Assembly (NCBI RefSeq): GCF_022848905.1
Contig: NZ_JAFIRA010000032.1
Span: 1-45,753 of the forward strand
Direction: 5' to 3'
DNA from: Thermostichus vulcanus str. 'Rupite'
GTDB taxonomy: Bacteria; Cyanobacteriota; Cyanobacteriia; Thermostichales; Thermostichaceae
Length of the DNA stretch: 45,753 nt
Numbering within the stretch: the stretch's first letter is position 1; every line of letters starts with the position of its first letter. Below are positions 15,831 to 28,201 of the stretch, piece by piece. A program made the position numbers and the translations under genes. The notes under the pieces were generated by a model that was given only the letters and a program-made list of their open reading frames with translations, searched no databases and was not told the DNA's origin.

Positions 15831-18800
15831 ATGATCGATTTCGATGTTTTACCCGATTGGGTTTTCATCCTTCTCTGGGGACTCTCACTGGCGGCAGTGA
15901 GCTATTGGCACAAGCAAACCCTGAAGCGCACCCAGGAGGGCTTTCCTGACCTAATCACCCTGTCGCGGGCTGATACCACGGTGCTGGAGTACAACAGTGC
16001 CTATCAAAAGCTATTGGGAGATTGGCGGGGCAAACGCTGGATCGACTCAGTGCCCGCCTCAGAACAAGCCCTGGTGCGGGAAAAGCTAGCCCAACTGACT
16101 CCAGACCAGCCGACGGTTGTGTGTGTCAACTCCTTGCCGGATGCCAATGGGGAGACCCGTTGGTTCGAGTGGATTAACCAGGGTTTATTCGACCGACGGG
16201 GCCGGTTGCAGTTCATTCGCGGGGTAGGCCGGGAGATCACCCAACAAAAGCAGCTGGAAGAAACCTTACGGATGCGCGAAGCTCAACTGCGAACTCTATT
16301 GGATGCCTTGCCATTGGCAGTTTGGGCCAGAGATTCACGAGGGGTGTTAATCCTACAAAATGCCACAGATCGCGCCTGGTTTGGGGATCTGCTCGGCACC
16401 TCAATCGAACAAGCGTATGAGCAAAATAACTGGCAAGACAGTCACGACAAAATTCTTGCCCAAATTAACCAGCAGGGCGTTTATCAACGGGAGAGTAAAG
16501 AACTCATTCTGGGGGAAGAACGCTATACCTATCGTCTGACGGTACCGATTCGAGATCAGTCGGAAGGGTTGGGGGTGTTGGGCATCACCCTGGATATGAC
16601 CGAGCAAAAACGCCTAGAACAAGAACTCAAAGAGCAAGAAGCACGATTCCATGCCCTGATCGAAAACAGCCATGACATCCTTCACCACATGGATGCTGAA
16701 GGGCGTCTGTATTGTCTGAATCCGAAAGCCGCTGAGTCCATTTTGGGCTATGTCCCTGTACCGGGGGAGTTTCGCCCCCTCGATTGGGTTCATCCGCAGG
16801 ATCAGGACAAGATAGCTGCTGCTTTTGAGCAGTTATTGGCCCATCCAGGTCAGCCCCTGAGCTTTGTCTATCGCATGCAACATGCTGATGGTCATTGGGT
16901 GTGGCTGGAGAGTTTGGCTACCAATTGGCTAGCGGATCCTGTCATTCAGGGCATTGTCTCCAATACCCGCGATATTAGCCGCCAAAAACAGGTGGAATTG
17001 GATTTGCAAGAGAGTGAAAGACGCCTCAAGGCCATCTTAGACGGGATCCCATTTCCTATTTTTCTCAAGGATTTACAGGGTCGCTATACCCAAGTGAATG
17101 CCACCTATTTACGCCTGGAGAAACTTAGCCCTGACGAAATCTTAGGCAAGACGGATGCTGAACTTTTTTTACCAGACAATGCCCTGCGCTACCAGCGAGA
17201 AGATCAAACTGCCTTGCAATCCCATCAGCCGATTAGCTACGAACAAGTGGTTCCTTATCCCGAACAAGAGATTACCAGTCTGGTGACCAAGTTTGCTCTG
17301 CGGGATGGGAATGGGGATCCCTATGCCCTCTGTGGTATTTGTGTTGATATTACACCTCTTAAAACTGCCCAGGATGTCCTCCTTCAGGAGGCAGAACGAG
17401 AACGGTTATTAGGGTCTTTGTTGCAGCGCAGCCGCCAAACCCTGGATTTGGATCAAATTTTGCAAACGACTGTAGCAGAAGTCCGGCAATGCTTACAGGT
17501 GGATCGGGTCATGATCTACCAACTCCAAGAACTGTTAGGGGGAGTGGTCATCGCCGAGTCCGTTCAGGAGCCCTGGCCTAGCCAGCTGGGGCGCTCCGTT
17601 TGGGATGCCTATTTCCAAGCGGATCCCTGCTATCGCAAGTATTGTCAGGGCTTTGTCCAGGCGTTGGGGGATGTTCGGGCGGCCCATCTGGATCCCTGTT
17701 ATCAGGAGTTGCTGGATTCTTTCCAAGCCCAGGCCAATTTGGTGGTGCCGATTCGAGAGAATGCCTCAGAAAAGCTGTGGGGGTTACTGGTGGCCCAACA
17801 TTGCCAAGCCCCACGGTTTTGGGAGGGCTGGGAAATCCGGTTGCTACAGCAACTGGCGGATCAACTGGCGATTGCTTTGCAGCAAGCACAACTGTATAAA
17901 CAGGTGCAAGTTTTGAATCAAAACTTAGAAGAAAAAATTCAGCAGCGCACCCTTGAGTTGGAACGATCTCTGCAATTTGAGGCGCTTCTTAAGCGCATCA
18001 CCGATCGTGTGCGGGACTCGCTGGATGAAGCTGAAATCCTCAGCAGTGCTGTCCAAGAGCTGGGGAAAAACTTACAGGTAGATGGCTGTGATATTGGCCT
18101 CTACAATGCTGATCTCACCCGTTCAACGATCACCTATGAGTATTGTCCACGGGTGAAATCTGCCCTGAACGTTTCTATACCGATGGTGGGAGGTATTTAT
18201 GATGATCTTTACCATCAACTGACGCGCGGGCAATCCTGCTTGTTTTGCTTTATTTCCCCAACTCTGGTTCGCCCCGAAAAAGATCACAGTGTGGTGTTTG
18301 CTTGTCCCCTCACTGACAAAGATCACACCTTGGGAGACTTGTGGGTGTTTCGCCGCTCTGGGGATGGCTTTGATGAGCAGGAACTGCGGCTCATTCGTCA
18401 GGTGGCCAATCAATGTGCCATTGGTTTGCGTCAGGCCCGTTTGTTTCGAGCGACTCAGGAGCAGGTGCTCGCCCTAGAACGGCTGAACCAATTGAAAGAT
18501 GACTTCATCAGCACCGTCAGTCACGAGTTGCGCACGCCGCTAACCAGTCTGAGGGTTGCCTTGCAAATGCTCCAGGTCACACCCCCTGGCAAGAAACACG
18601 CTCAATACCTAGCCATTGCTCAACGGGAATGTCGCCGCGAAATTGAACTGATCAACGACTTGCTGGATCTGCAACGGCTGGAGGCGGGGGCCTATACCCT
18701 GGATATTCGCACCCTGACGTGGGAGGCACTCCTGGGAGATTTGCTGTCCATTACCACTGAACAAACCCAGTCCCGTGGACAACAGTTTGAAGCCAGTGTT

Positions 18801-19175
18801 CCTCTAGACGGTCAGATCAGCACCGATCCAACCCTGTTGGGCCGTATTTTACGGGAACTCCTCCACAACGCGGTCAAATATACGCCTGCCCAGGGATCCA
18901 TCTCCTTGAAGGTAGAGCCGGACGTGCAACAAACCTGCCTACAGGTGAGCAACAGCCAGGAGATCCCTCCAGAAGAGTTGCCCCGTATTTTTGAGCGCTT
19001 TTATCGCATTGGCAACCGTAATCCCTGGAAAGAAGGCGGTACCGGTTTGGGCTTGGCGTTGGTCAAACAAATCATCGACCGCTTGCAGGGATCCCTAGAG
19101 GTCAGCAGCAGCGCCGGATGGACAACCTTTACCCTCTGGATCCCGCAGGTGCAGGAAGAGACTACCCTAGGTTGA
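15831..19175 (+). CDS. multi-PAS/GAF sensor histidine kinase
   Basis: A 1114-residue sensor kinase. Residues ~9-27 form one hydrophobic helix. Four PAS-like domains follow (about 35-140, 147-262, 268-390 and 397-515), joined by the usual helical connectors (ITQQKQLEETLRMRE, RDISRQKQVELDLQE). GAF1 (~535-690) resembles the phytochrome/cyanobacteriochrome type (DRVMIYQL, NLVVPI, LWGLLVAQHC) and has DPCY at Cys600 and again at Cys623. A coiled coil (~690-715) and a second GAF (~722-872) precede the HisKA box HELRTPLTSL with His898. The ATPase domain has an N box around Asn1013 and GTGLGLAL near 1070. No receiver domain or adjacent response regulator is present. The signal is unknown. Confidence 0.9.
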   Translation: MIDFDVLPDWVFILLWGLSLAAVSYWHKQTLKRTQEGFPDLITLSRADTTVLEYNSAYQKLLGDWRGKRWIDSVPASEQALVREKLAQLTPDQPTVVCVNSLPDANGETRWFEWINQGLFDRRGRLQFIRGVGREITQQKQLEETLRMREAQLRTLLDALPLAVWARDSRGVLILQNATDRAWFGDLLGTSIEQAYEQNNWQDSHDKILAQINQQGVYQRESKELILGEERYTYRLTVPIRDQSEGLGVLGITLDMTEQKRLEQELKEQEARFHALIENSHDILHHMDAEGRLYCLNPKAAESILGYVPVPGEFRPLDWVHPQDQDKIAAAFEQLLAHPGQPLSFVYRMQHADGHWVWLESLATNWLADPVIQGIVSNTRDISRQKQVELDLQESERRLKAILDGIPFPIFLKDLQGRYTQVNATYLRLEKLSPDEILGKTDAELFLPDNALRYQREDQTALQSHQPISYEQVVPYPEQEITSLVTKFALRDGNGDPYALCGICVDITPLKTAQDVLLQEAERERLLGSLLQRSRQTLDLDQILQTTVAEVRQCLQVDRVMIYQLQELLGGVVIAESVQEPWPSQLGRSVWDAYFQADPCYRKYCQGFVQALGDVRAAHLDPCYQELLDSFQAQANLVVPIRENASEKLWGLLVAQHCQAPRFWEGWEIRLLQQLADQLAIALQQAQLYKQVQVLNQNLEEKIQQRTLELERSLQFEALLKRITDRVRDSLDEAEILSSAVQELGKNLQVDGCDIGLYNADLTRSTITYEYCPRVKSALNVSIPMVGGIYDDLYHQLTRGQSCLFCFISPTLVRPEKDHSVVFACPLTDKDHTLGDLWVFRRSGDGFDEQELRLIRQVANQCAIGLRQARLFRATQEQVLALERLNQLKDDFISTVSHELRTPLTSLRVALQMLQVTPPGKKHAQYLAIAQRECRREIELINDLLDLQRLEAGAYTLDIRTLTWEALLGDLLSITTEQTQSRGQQFEASVPLDGQISTDPTLLGRILRELLHNAVKYTPAQGSISLKVEPDVQQTCLQVSNSQEIPPEELPRIFERFYRIGNRNPWKEGGTGLGLALVKQIIDRLQGSLEVSSSAGWTTFTLWIPQVQEETTLG

Positions 19176-19237
19176 AAGGGCCGCCGGTTTGCGCTTGGAT
19201 CCCTGTTCCACCCAATAGCTTCAAGACTCGGCTCATC

Positions 19238-21019
19238 TCAGGTGCGCCGATGGTGCATAGCGGTCACCCCTGTCGGATCCAGTACCTTGCCCCGTTCCAC
19301 CTGGGCATAAACGACATAGCGATCCCCGCAGCCCATCCAGTTTTTCACCCGACACTCGAGGTAGGCTAGCGCCTCCTGCAAAATAGGACAACCGTTCTCC
19401 GCAGCAATGGTCTCGATTCCGGCAAAGCGATCTTCCCCTGGCCGTTGCGGTCGCTGAAAATGTCGTTGCAGGCTGCTTTTGCCCTCCCGCAAAATATTCA
19501 GCACAAAGGGGACTTGCGGTTGAGTCAGCAGTTCTGCCTCATCTTTGCTCACAGAAACCGTTAATCCGGGCGGATTGAAACTGGCCTGAGCAACGGAAGA
19601 GGTGAGAAACCCGCGCCGGATCCCCCCCTGTTGGGCCGTAACCACACACAGGGATCCCACCACCCGACTCAGGGCTTGTTCAACCCGAGCCGCCTGAGTT
19701 TCGCCACTGGTTTGGCGGGGAGAACGGGCTCGCATTGCTTTGCGCAGCGCTTGGGCAAATTGGGATCCCGCCTGTTCACAGGCTTGCAACACTTCGGTGG
19801 TGGGTTTGAACTTAGCCCGGATCGTCTCGAAGCCCAGCGGAAAACCGGCATTGAGCAACTTGCTCTCAATAAAGTCCACCGCTTCCCCACTCCAGCCATA
19901 GGAACCAAACACGCCCGCCACCTTGGTATTGGGAGTAGAGGAAAGGATGATGCCTAGAGCGGTCTGGATTTGTACCGGCGCATGACCCGCTAAGGTTGGG
20001 GACCCGATGATAAATCCTTGGCACCGCTCTAGAGTTTGTCCAATTTCCTCTGGGGTGGCCCACTCGCAGTTCACCCTTTCCACAATCACCCCTGCCCGTT
20101 CCAGCCCCTGTCCTAGGGCGGCTGCCATCAATCCGGTATTGCCGTAGGCGGACGTGAACAGGAGGGCAACCCGTTGTTCGGCGGGGTTTTCTTCGCACCA
20201 GGTTTGATAATCCAGTTGCAACCGGCGTAGACTGTGGCGGACTAGGGGCCCGTGGGCAGGAGCGTAGGTGCTGGCAGGAAAATCCGCTAATTTTGCTAGG
20301 GCTGCCTTCACTTGTGGGGCTTGAAGGCGATGCAGACAGTCAAAATAGTAGCGGCGATCCTCACTCAGTTGCCGCCAGTGCTCATCGAAGAGGTGCTCGT
20401 CACAAACATGGGCACCAAAGAGTTTGTCGCTGTAGAGGATCCCGCTGGCGGGGTCGTAGGTGCAGAGGGCATCGGGATGACGAGGGGTCGGTACGGTGCG
20501 AAAGTGCAGCTCATGGCCTTCCCCCAAATCCAGACATTCCCCATCTCGCACCACCCGCAGGCGAAAGGACTGGTCCCCGTTGTAGGTAATCCCCAAATCG
20601 GCGGCCTCTTCTTCGTCGCGGGCCGGTAGACTGGGCAAGGGATCCGTCTCGAAGGCAGCCCGCAGCGTAATCGCCCCTGGCTTAGAACAGAGCACTACTG
20701 CATAAGGGGCAAGGGGCAACAGCGCTTTTAGGGTGGCAATGCGGTTGAAATTAACATGGCTGAGCAGAATAAATTGCAGCCGTTGTAGATAGTGGTGCTG
20801 CGCCAGTTCTTCTAGAAAGATATCGGTGAATGATTCTCCCGGCGGATCGATCAAAATCGCTTGATCCGCCTGAATCAAGTAGCTGTTGGCAGTGGTGCCC
20901 CGTTGGCGGGCATATTCGATTTCAAACTTCAGGCGATCCCAAGTGCGGGAGCGCAGAGCCAGGGTTGCGGGGCCAATTGAGGCGACCTGGACATCGCGGG
21001 ACAGGATCTTGCTCTCCAT
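19238..21019 (-). CDS. flavodiiron protein, Flv1 type (class C)
   Basis: A 593-residue flavodiiron protein with three modules: beta-lactamase-like diiron domain (1-~260), flavodoxin domain (~265-410, LLFTSAYGNTGLMA and GSYGWSGEAV) and a C-terminal flavin reductase domain (~430-593, VGSLCVVTAQQGG). Such proteins pass electrons from photosystem I to oxygen, usually as Flv1/Flv3 or Flv2/Flv4 pairs. The canonical H-x-E-x-D-H iron motif reads H88-V-N-F-N-R here, and the later LFSxDAFG-type aspartate region reads LYSDKLFG. These substitutions are typical of Flv1/Flv2, not Flv3/Flv4. Start ATG at 21019 has AGAGG just upstream. No second flv gene is in the window. Confidence 0.9.
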   Translation of the reverse strand: MESKILSRDVQVASIGPATLALRSRTWDRLKFEIEYARQRGTTANSYLIQADQAILIDPPGESFTDIFLEELAQHHYLQRLQFILLSHVNFNRIATLKALLPLAPYAVVLCSKPGAITLRAAFETDPLPSLPARDEEEAADLGITYNGDQSFRLRVVRDGECLDLGEGHELHFRTVPTPRHPDALCTYDPASGILYSDKLFGAHVCDEHLFDEHWRQLSEDRRYYFDCLHRLQAPQVKAALAKLADFPASTYAPAHGPLVRHSLRRLQLDYQTWCEENPAEQRVALLFTSAYGNTGLMAAALGQGLERAGVIVERVNCEWATPEEIGQTLERCQGFIIGSPTLAGHAPVQIQTALGIILSSTPNTKVAGVFGSYGWSGEAVDFIESKLLNAGFPLGFETIRAKFKPTTEVLQACEQAGSQFAQALRKAMRARSPRQTSGETQAARVEQALSRVVGSLCVVTAQQGGIRRGFLTSSVAQASFNPPGLTVSVSKDEAELLTQPQVPFVLNILREGKSSLQRHFQRPQRPGEDRFAGIETIAAENGCPILQEALAYLECRVKNWMGCGDRYVVYAQVERGKVLDPTGVTAMHHRRT

Positions 21020-21190
21020 GACGGCCTCTGTTGCGGCATTTGTTCTCAACTTGCCATGAAAATGGGGTGACGGGGATGTTTTTCTTGGGATCCCGTCCGT
21101 CAGTTGATGCCCAGGGATCCTCCTCAAGCAAGCGCCTGTTTGAGATCAAGGGCCAGGTCTGGATATCTGAGTTAGGGAGAGGAGCTGGTT

Positions 21191-23362
21191 TTATAGTTGC
21201 TTAATCACCACTAGGGTGAGGTCATCAAAAATCTGCTGCTCCTGAATAAACTGCCGCACTTCCGTGATGATCGCCTTGCAGATTTCACCAGCGGTGGCTT
21301 GCCAATGACTTTGCACCACCTGACATAACCGTTCCAACCCAAACAGCTCTCGGGATCGGTTCTCGGCTTCCGTAATGCCGTCGGTGTAGAGCACTACCAC
21401 ATCCCCAGAAGCAAGATGAACCTCAGCTTGGGCAATAAAGTCGCGGATATCCGCTTCCAGTCCAATCGGGAAACCCAGATCCAGAGTATCCACCTTCTCA
21501 ACCGAGCCATCTGTGCGCACGACAATCATCTGCTCGTGCTGGCCGCTGAAGCGGAGGGTGCCGTCGTGGTAGTCCAGCAACATCAGGGTCATGTTCTTGT
21601 CGGAGTTCATGCGCTGGGCATTTTCGTAAATCACCTGGTTGAGAATCTCCAGTACCCGCCCCGGATCCCGTTCCTGTTGAATGGCTAGGGTGCGGATCGC
21701 CGTTTGCGCCATCAACATCAACATGCCGCTCTCTAGGCCATGGCCGGTAACATCGCCAATGCCAATGCGCACCAGACCGTTGTGTTCCAGCACATCGTAG
21801 TAGTCGCCTCCCACCTCGGTCGCCGGTTCCATAAACCCAGCAATATCCAACCCCGGGATCCGCTGCAATTCCCGATCCTTGGGCAGGATTAACTGTTGCA
21901 AGCGGCGGGTCAGCTCCAATTCGGATCCCATGCGTTGGTTTTCTGCTTTGAGCTTCAGGTTCAGTTGCTGAATTTCCTGTTGGGCTTCCGCAAGGGCATC
22001 CATCACCTGGTTGTAACGGGATCCCACATACCCCAGCTCCGAGAACGGCTCCACCGTCACCCGCTGACTTAAGTTTTGACGATGGGAATGGGCACTCATC
22101 ACCTGAATTAGGTCATAGGCTTCTGTTTTCGCCCCATGTTCGACGATATTCAGCCCTAGCTCCTCTGCTTCAGGTGTAACCCGCAAGGGCCAGAAAGGAT
22201 CAAGACCGCGAAAAATGCCGTAGGCCAGCCCAAAGGCCCAGATCCCAGCCGTCACCACCCCCAGCAGTTGGATCCCCAGTTGTGGCAACACCGGCAAGGG
22301 CAGTTGTTCGGGATCGCCGAAAAAGGCCACCGCCAGCGTTCCCCAGGCTCCTGCCCCCAGATGTACTGGCACCGCCCCCACCGCATCATCCAGCTGCCAG
22401 CGCTCCATCCCCAGGCTCACCCAAATCGCCACCGAAGCCCCGATCGCCCCAATCCAGACGGCTTCAGCCGTAGACACCAAATGACAGCCCGCCGTAATCG
22501 CCACCAACCCGGCCAAGCACCCGTTGATCATCCAATCCACTTCTGCCCGTCGCAAATAGACCAAAGCAATCCCCAGCCCAGCGATCAACCCGCCCACCCC
22601 GCCCATGAGGGTATTGGTGAGAATGCGCGGCACCTCTGACCCCAGCCCTAGAGCACTGCCGCCGTTAAAGCCAAACCAACCGAACCAGAGCAACATCCCC
22701 CCCAATACCGACAGGGGCAAGCTAGAACCGAGCAGCTTTTTCGGACGACCTTGGGCATCAAACCGACCGGCCCGCGGCCCAATCACCATCAGCCCTGCCA
22801 AGGCTACCCAACCGCCAATGCTGTGGACTACCGTAGAACCGGCAAAATCGATAAATCCCAACTGCCCCAGCCATCCCGTCGCCTGTCCCTGATCCAACCC
22901 ATGCCAGACCCAGTGACCGTAGATCGGATAGATCAACCCCGAGATCAGGCAGCTCATCAGGCCGTAGGCCCCAAAGCGAACCCGCTCTGCAACCGCCCCA
23001 GACACAATCGTGGTGGCCGTCCCGCAAAACATGGCTTGAAAGAGGAAAAAGGTGGCCAGGGATCCCGGCCCATTCAAGTCGAGAGCAAACTGTCTGTACC
23101 CGAAAATTCCTAGCCAACTGGGGCCAAACATCAACCCAAACCCCACCAACCAAAACAGCCCGGAAGCAAGAGCAAAATCGGCAAAGTTCTTGGCGGCCAC
23201 ATTGATGCTGTTTTTACTGCGGGTTAGCCCCGACTCCAGACACATAAAGCCGGGCTGCATGATAAATACCAGCGCAGCACAGACCAAAACCCAAAGGGTA
23301 TCGCTGGGATCCGTCATCGTATACCGGGAGTGACTGGTTATCGATAATACAAGAAACCTCAT
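21191..23362 (-). CDS. ammonium transporter-PP2C (SpoIIE) phosphatase fusion
   Basis: A 723-residue chimera. Residues ~20-390 are a full Amt/Mep/Rh channel: PGFMCLESGLTRSKN, FQAMFCGTATTIVSGAVAER, twin histidines His180 (STVVHSIGGW) and His334 (AVPVHLGAGAWG), and WFGWFGFNGG. A linker (LGLNIVEHGAKTEAYDL, then EPFSELGYVGSRYN) and a coiled coil (~455-495) lead to a SpoIIE/RsbU-type PP2C phosphatase (~500-723). Its metal-binding acids are present: EVGGDYYD, GDVTGHG, YTDGITEA and FDDLTLVV. The linker resembles that of Amt-kinase and Amt-GGDEF fusions. The likely role is ammonium uptake or sensing coupled to dephosphorylation of an unknown partner. ATG at 23362 has AGGA upstream; ATG at 23317 is the alternative. 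No neighbouring anti-sigma or STAS gene is seen. Confidence 0.9.
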   Translation of the reverse strand: MRFLVLSITSHSRYTMTDPSDTLWVLVCAALVFIMQPGFMCLESGLTRSKNSINVAAKNFADFALASGLFWLVGFGLMFGPSWLGIFGYRQFALDLNGPGSLATFFLFQAMFCGTATTIVSGAVAERVRFGAYGLMSCLISGLIYPIYGHWVWHGLDQGQATGWLGQLGFIDFAGSTVVHSIGGWVALAGLMVIGPRAGRFDAQGRPKKLLGSSLPLSVLGGMLLWFGWFGFNGGSALGLGSEVPRILTNTLMGGVGGLIAGLGIALVYLRRAEVDWMINGCLAGLVAITAGCHLVSTAEAVWIGAIGASVAIWVSLGMERWQLDDAVGAVPVHLGAGAWGTLAVAFFGDPEQLPLPVLPQLGIQLLGVVTAGIWAFGLAYGIFRGLDPFWPLRVTPEAEELGLNIVEHGAKTEAYDLIQVMSAHSHRQNLSQRVTVEPFSELGYVGSRYNQVMDALAEAQQEIQQLNLKLKAENQRMGSELELTRRLQQLILPKDRELQRIPGLDIAGFMEPATEVGGDYYDVLEHNGLVRIGIGDVTGHGLESGMLMLMAQTAIRTLAIQQERDPGRVLEILNQVIYENAQRMNSDKNMTLMLLDYHDGTLRFSGQHEQMIVVRTDGSVEKVDTLDLGFPIGLEADIRDFIAQAEVHLASGDVVVLYTDGITEAENRSRELFGLERLCQVVQSHWQATAGEICKAIITEVRQFIQEQQIFDDLTLVVIKQL

Positions 23363-23580
23363 TTTGGATCCTAATTAAATCAAACAGAATTCCAGCTCCA
23401 GCCCTTTGCACCCAGGGCACGCGAGCGCGTTTGCCTGTAGCGATCCATACGGCAACGCTAGTCCCGTTGCACAGAGACAGGGTCTATCAACCGAAAAGAC
23501 ACAAGCCCTGTCCTTGAAAACTCCCGCTAGAGCGGTAACCCTGCTCCCCAGACTAGAGACGACCTGATACCCTGTAGACG

Positions 23581-25343
<1,763 letters not shown>

Positions 25344-25360
25344 TCAGGTCTAACCCTCTT

Positions 25361-26479
<1,119 letters not shown>

Positions 26480-26511
26480 TTAAACTTTGGAAAGATGAAG
26501 ATCAGGATCCC

Positions 26512-27348
26512 TTAGGCAAAAGCGGGTTCACGAGCCGGGGTGTTGTAGAAGTCCGAAAGCAAGGTGAACAACTCCCGATCTTGCGCATCCTTGGGCACGA
26601 TCCCCTCTGGACGAGCCAGCAGCTCATCGGCAATGTTCAGGTAGTACTGACAGACAGGTTCCAGATCAGGGTCAGATTCTGCCATCTCGAAGATGGTTTT
26701 GCCCTTCACCCGCGAGACTCGGATATCTTCAATGAGAGGAAGCACCTCGATCACCGGCATCGGTACGGCGGAAACATACTTGTCGATCAGATCCCGCTTA
26801 CTGGTGCGATTGCCGATTAAGCCTGCCAGCCGCAGCTTGCGGGTTTTGGCCTTTTCTCGGACAGAAGCAGCAATACGATTGGCGGCAAACAGAGCATCGA
26901 AGCCATTGTCCGTGACAATCAAGCAGTAATCAGCATAGTTGAGCGGGGCCGCAAACCCCCCACACACCACATCTCCCAACACATCGAAGAGGATGACATC
27001 GTATTCGTCGAAAGCATTCAGTTCTTTGAGGAGCTTCACGGTTTCTCCGACCACATAGCCACCACAGCCTGCACCTGCTGGCGGGCCACCGGCCTCCACA
27101 CAGTCCACGCCACCGTAACCTCGGTAGATTACGTCCTCGGGATAGACATCTTCGTAGTGGTAACCCTTGGATTCCAGGGTGTCGATGATCGTCGGAATCA
27201 GAAAGCCAGTCAGGGTGAAGGTGCTGTCGTGTTTGGGATCACAGCCAATCTGCAGGACTTTTTTGCCCCGCTTGGCCAAGGCCACCGAAATATTGCAACT
27301 CGTGGTGGATTTGCCAATGCCACCTTTTCCATAAACTGCCAGTTTCAC
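26512..27348 (-). CDS. chlL: light-independent protochlorophyllide reductase iron-protein ChlL
   Basis: Nitrogenase-Fe-protein-like ATPase that donates electrons to the ChlN-ChlB complex. The 278-residue protein has P-loop [13 protein letters not shown], the [12 protein letters not shown] segment, and the 4Fe-4S cysteines in [13 protein letters not shown] and [13 protein letters not shown] chose GTG at 27348: GAGGA precedes it and homologues begin with KLAVYGKGG. An in-frame TTG at 27375 would add nine residues. The final 30 residues are variable. The enzyme is oxygen-sensitive, so expression is presumably favoured under low oxygen or darkness. Confidence 0.96.
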   Translation of the reverse strand: MKLAVYGKGGIGKSTTSCNISVALAKRGKKVLQIGCDPKHDSTFTLTGFLIPTIIDTLESKGYHYEDVYPEDVIYRGYGGVDCVEAGGPPAGAGCGGYVVGETVKLLKELNAFDEYDVILFDVLGDVVCGGFAAPLNYADYCLIVTDNGFDALFAANRIAASVREKAKTRKLRLAGLIGNRTSKRDLIDKYVSAVPMPVIEVLPLIEDIRVSRVKGKTIFEMAESDPDLEPVCQYYLNIADELLARPEGIVPKDAQDRELFTLLSDFYNTPAREPAFA

Positions 27349-27375
27349 AGCGCGTTCCTCAATCGGGGCTTCCAA

Positions 27376-27823
27376 AGGCCATTATCAGCAGGGAATCCAC
27401 CCCTTGAGAACTGTTGCGAAGGATAAAGCTGGTCATACGAAGGGGCAGAAAGGCCCATAAAAGTTTCTATAGAATGAAATCGCTTTCTAAGAGGCGCTAG
27501 GGTTTATTTTGGGAATCTAAAACGATTTATCCTGCTATTTAAATCTAGGTGTGATCAAAAGCAAAATTTCAAGACCTTCAACTTTCCTTGACAGGAAAGG
27601 GATCCAGGCGACTCAATTACGCTCAACGGGGAGCACTCCGCCCCAAGGCTAGGATCCCAACCCCACCTCAGCAGCCTTGAGGACAGAGATTATCAAGAAT
27701 TATCTCAGTTGCCAGAAAGAGCCAGAGAAAACCGATTCTGCAAGGGATCCCTTGGGAAGATCATCAAACGAGCTAGATGACGGAGACTGTAGCGAAGCTA
27801 GGGATCCGGCTGCCGCTTCCGGC
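27376..27823. other. long intergenic region upstream of chlL
   Basis: About 450 bases without a convincing gene. It is AT-rich from about 27460 to 27590 and should carry the chlL promoter and the 3' end of the coiled-coil gene. A 60-codon open frame at 27677-27859 has no recognisable features and probably is not coding. Confidence 0.5.
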
Positions 27824-28201
27824 TTAGCTTGTGAAAAAGAGGTACTTGATAAATCCTGAGGCAACTCCGACCACCAGGGCAAGAATAGCCCCCCGACTGA
27901 CAAACTCCTGTTGGTCTAAGCGTTTGCTATAGCCGTCCATTTTGCCACTGAGTTCGGCGATCTTGACCTCTAGTTCACTACGGCTGAGGTCGATCTTGGC
28001 TTCTAGCTCACTGCGGCTGAGGTCGATCTTGGCTTCTAACTCACTGCGGCTGAGGTCAATCTTCGCTTCCAGCTCGATCCTCACCAGCCGAACCTCGTTT
28101 TTGAGTTCGGTAATTTGAGTCTCGAATTTGCGATCGAAACCATCCAGCTTTTTGTCCAAAGCCAGGATTAAATCCTTGAGCTCTTGATTCGGATCCGACA
28201 T
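27824..28201 (-). CDS. coiled-coil protein with hendecad repeats and C-terminal membrane anchor
   Basis: A 125-residue protein of unknown function. The N-terminal two thirds are a charged coiled coil. An 11-residue unit, EAKIDLSRSEL, is repeated three times in a row (hendecad periodicity) with a fourth diverged unit (EVKIAELSGKM). A C-terminal hydrophobic helix (GAILALVVGVASGFIKYLF) would anchor it in a membrane, leaving the coil in the cytoplasm. The encoding DNA has a 33-bp tandem repeat. The layout resembles small DUF1640-type or Bacillus phage Bhl-like coil-TM proteins only in general form. It lies alone on the minus strand between chlL and the recombinase-like gene. Confidence 0.65.
   Translation of the reverse strand: MSDPNQELKDLILALDKKLDGFDRKFETQITELKNEVRLVRIELEAKIDLSRSELEAKIDLSRSELEAKIDLSRSELEVKIAELSGKMDGYSKRLDQQEFVSRGAILALVVGVASGFIKYLFFTS
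27971..28069. repeat. 33-bp in-frame tandem repeat, three units
   Basis: Units start at 27971, 28004 and 28037 and differ by a few bases (for example TAGTTCACTACGG versus TAGCTCACTGCGG). They encode the 11-residue coiled-coil repeat. Near-identity suggests recent expansion. Confidence 0.9.

Noticed and set aside
27677-27859. 60-codon frame upstream of the coiled-coil gene end
   Set aside because: Rich in polar residues with no recognisable pattern, overlaps the 3' end of the opposite gene, and no start signal.
27971-28069. Three 33-bp repeats considered as a CRISPR array
   Set aside because: The units are contiguous without spacers and encode an in-frame coiled-coil repeat.
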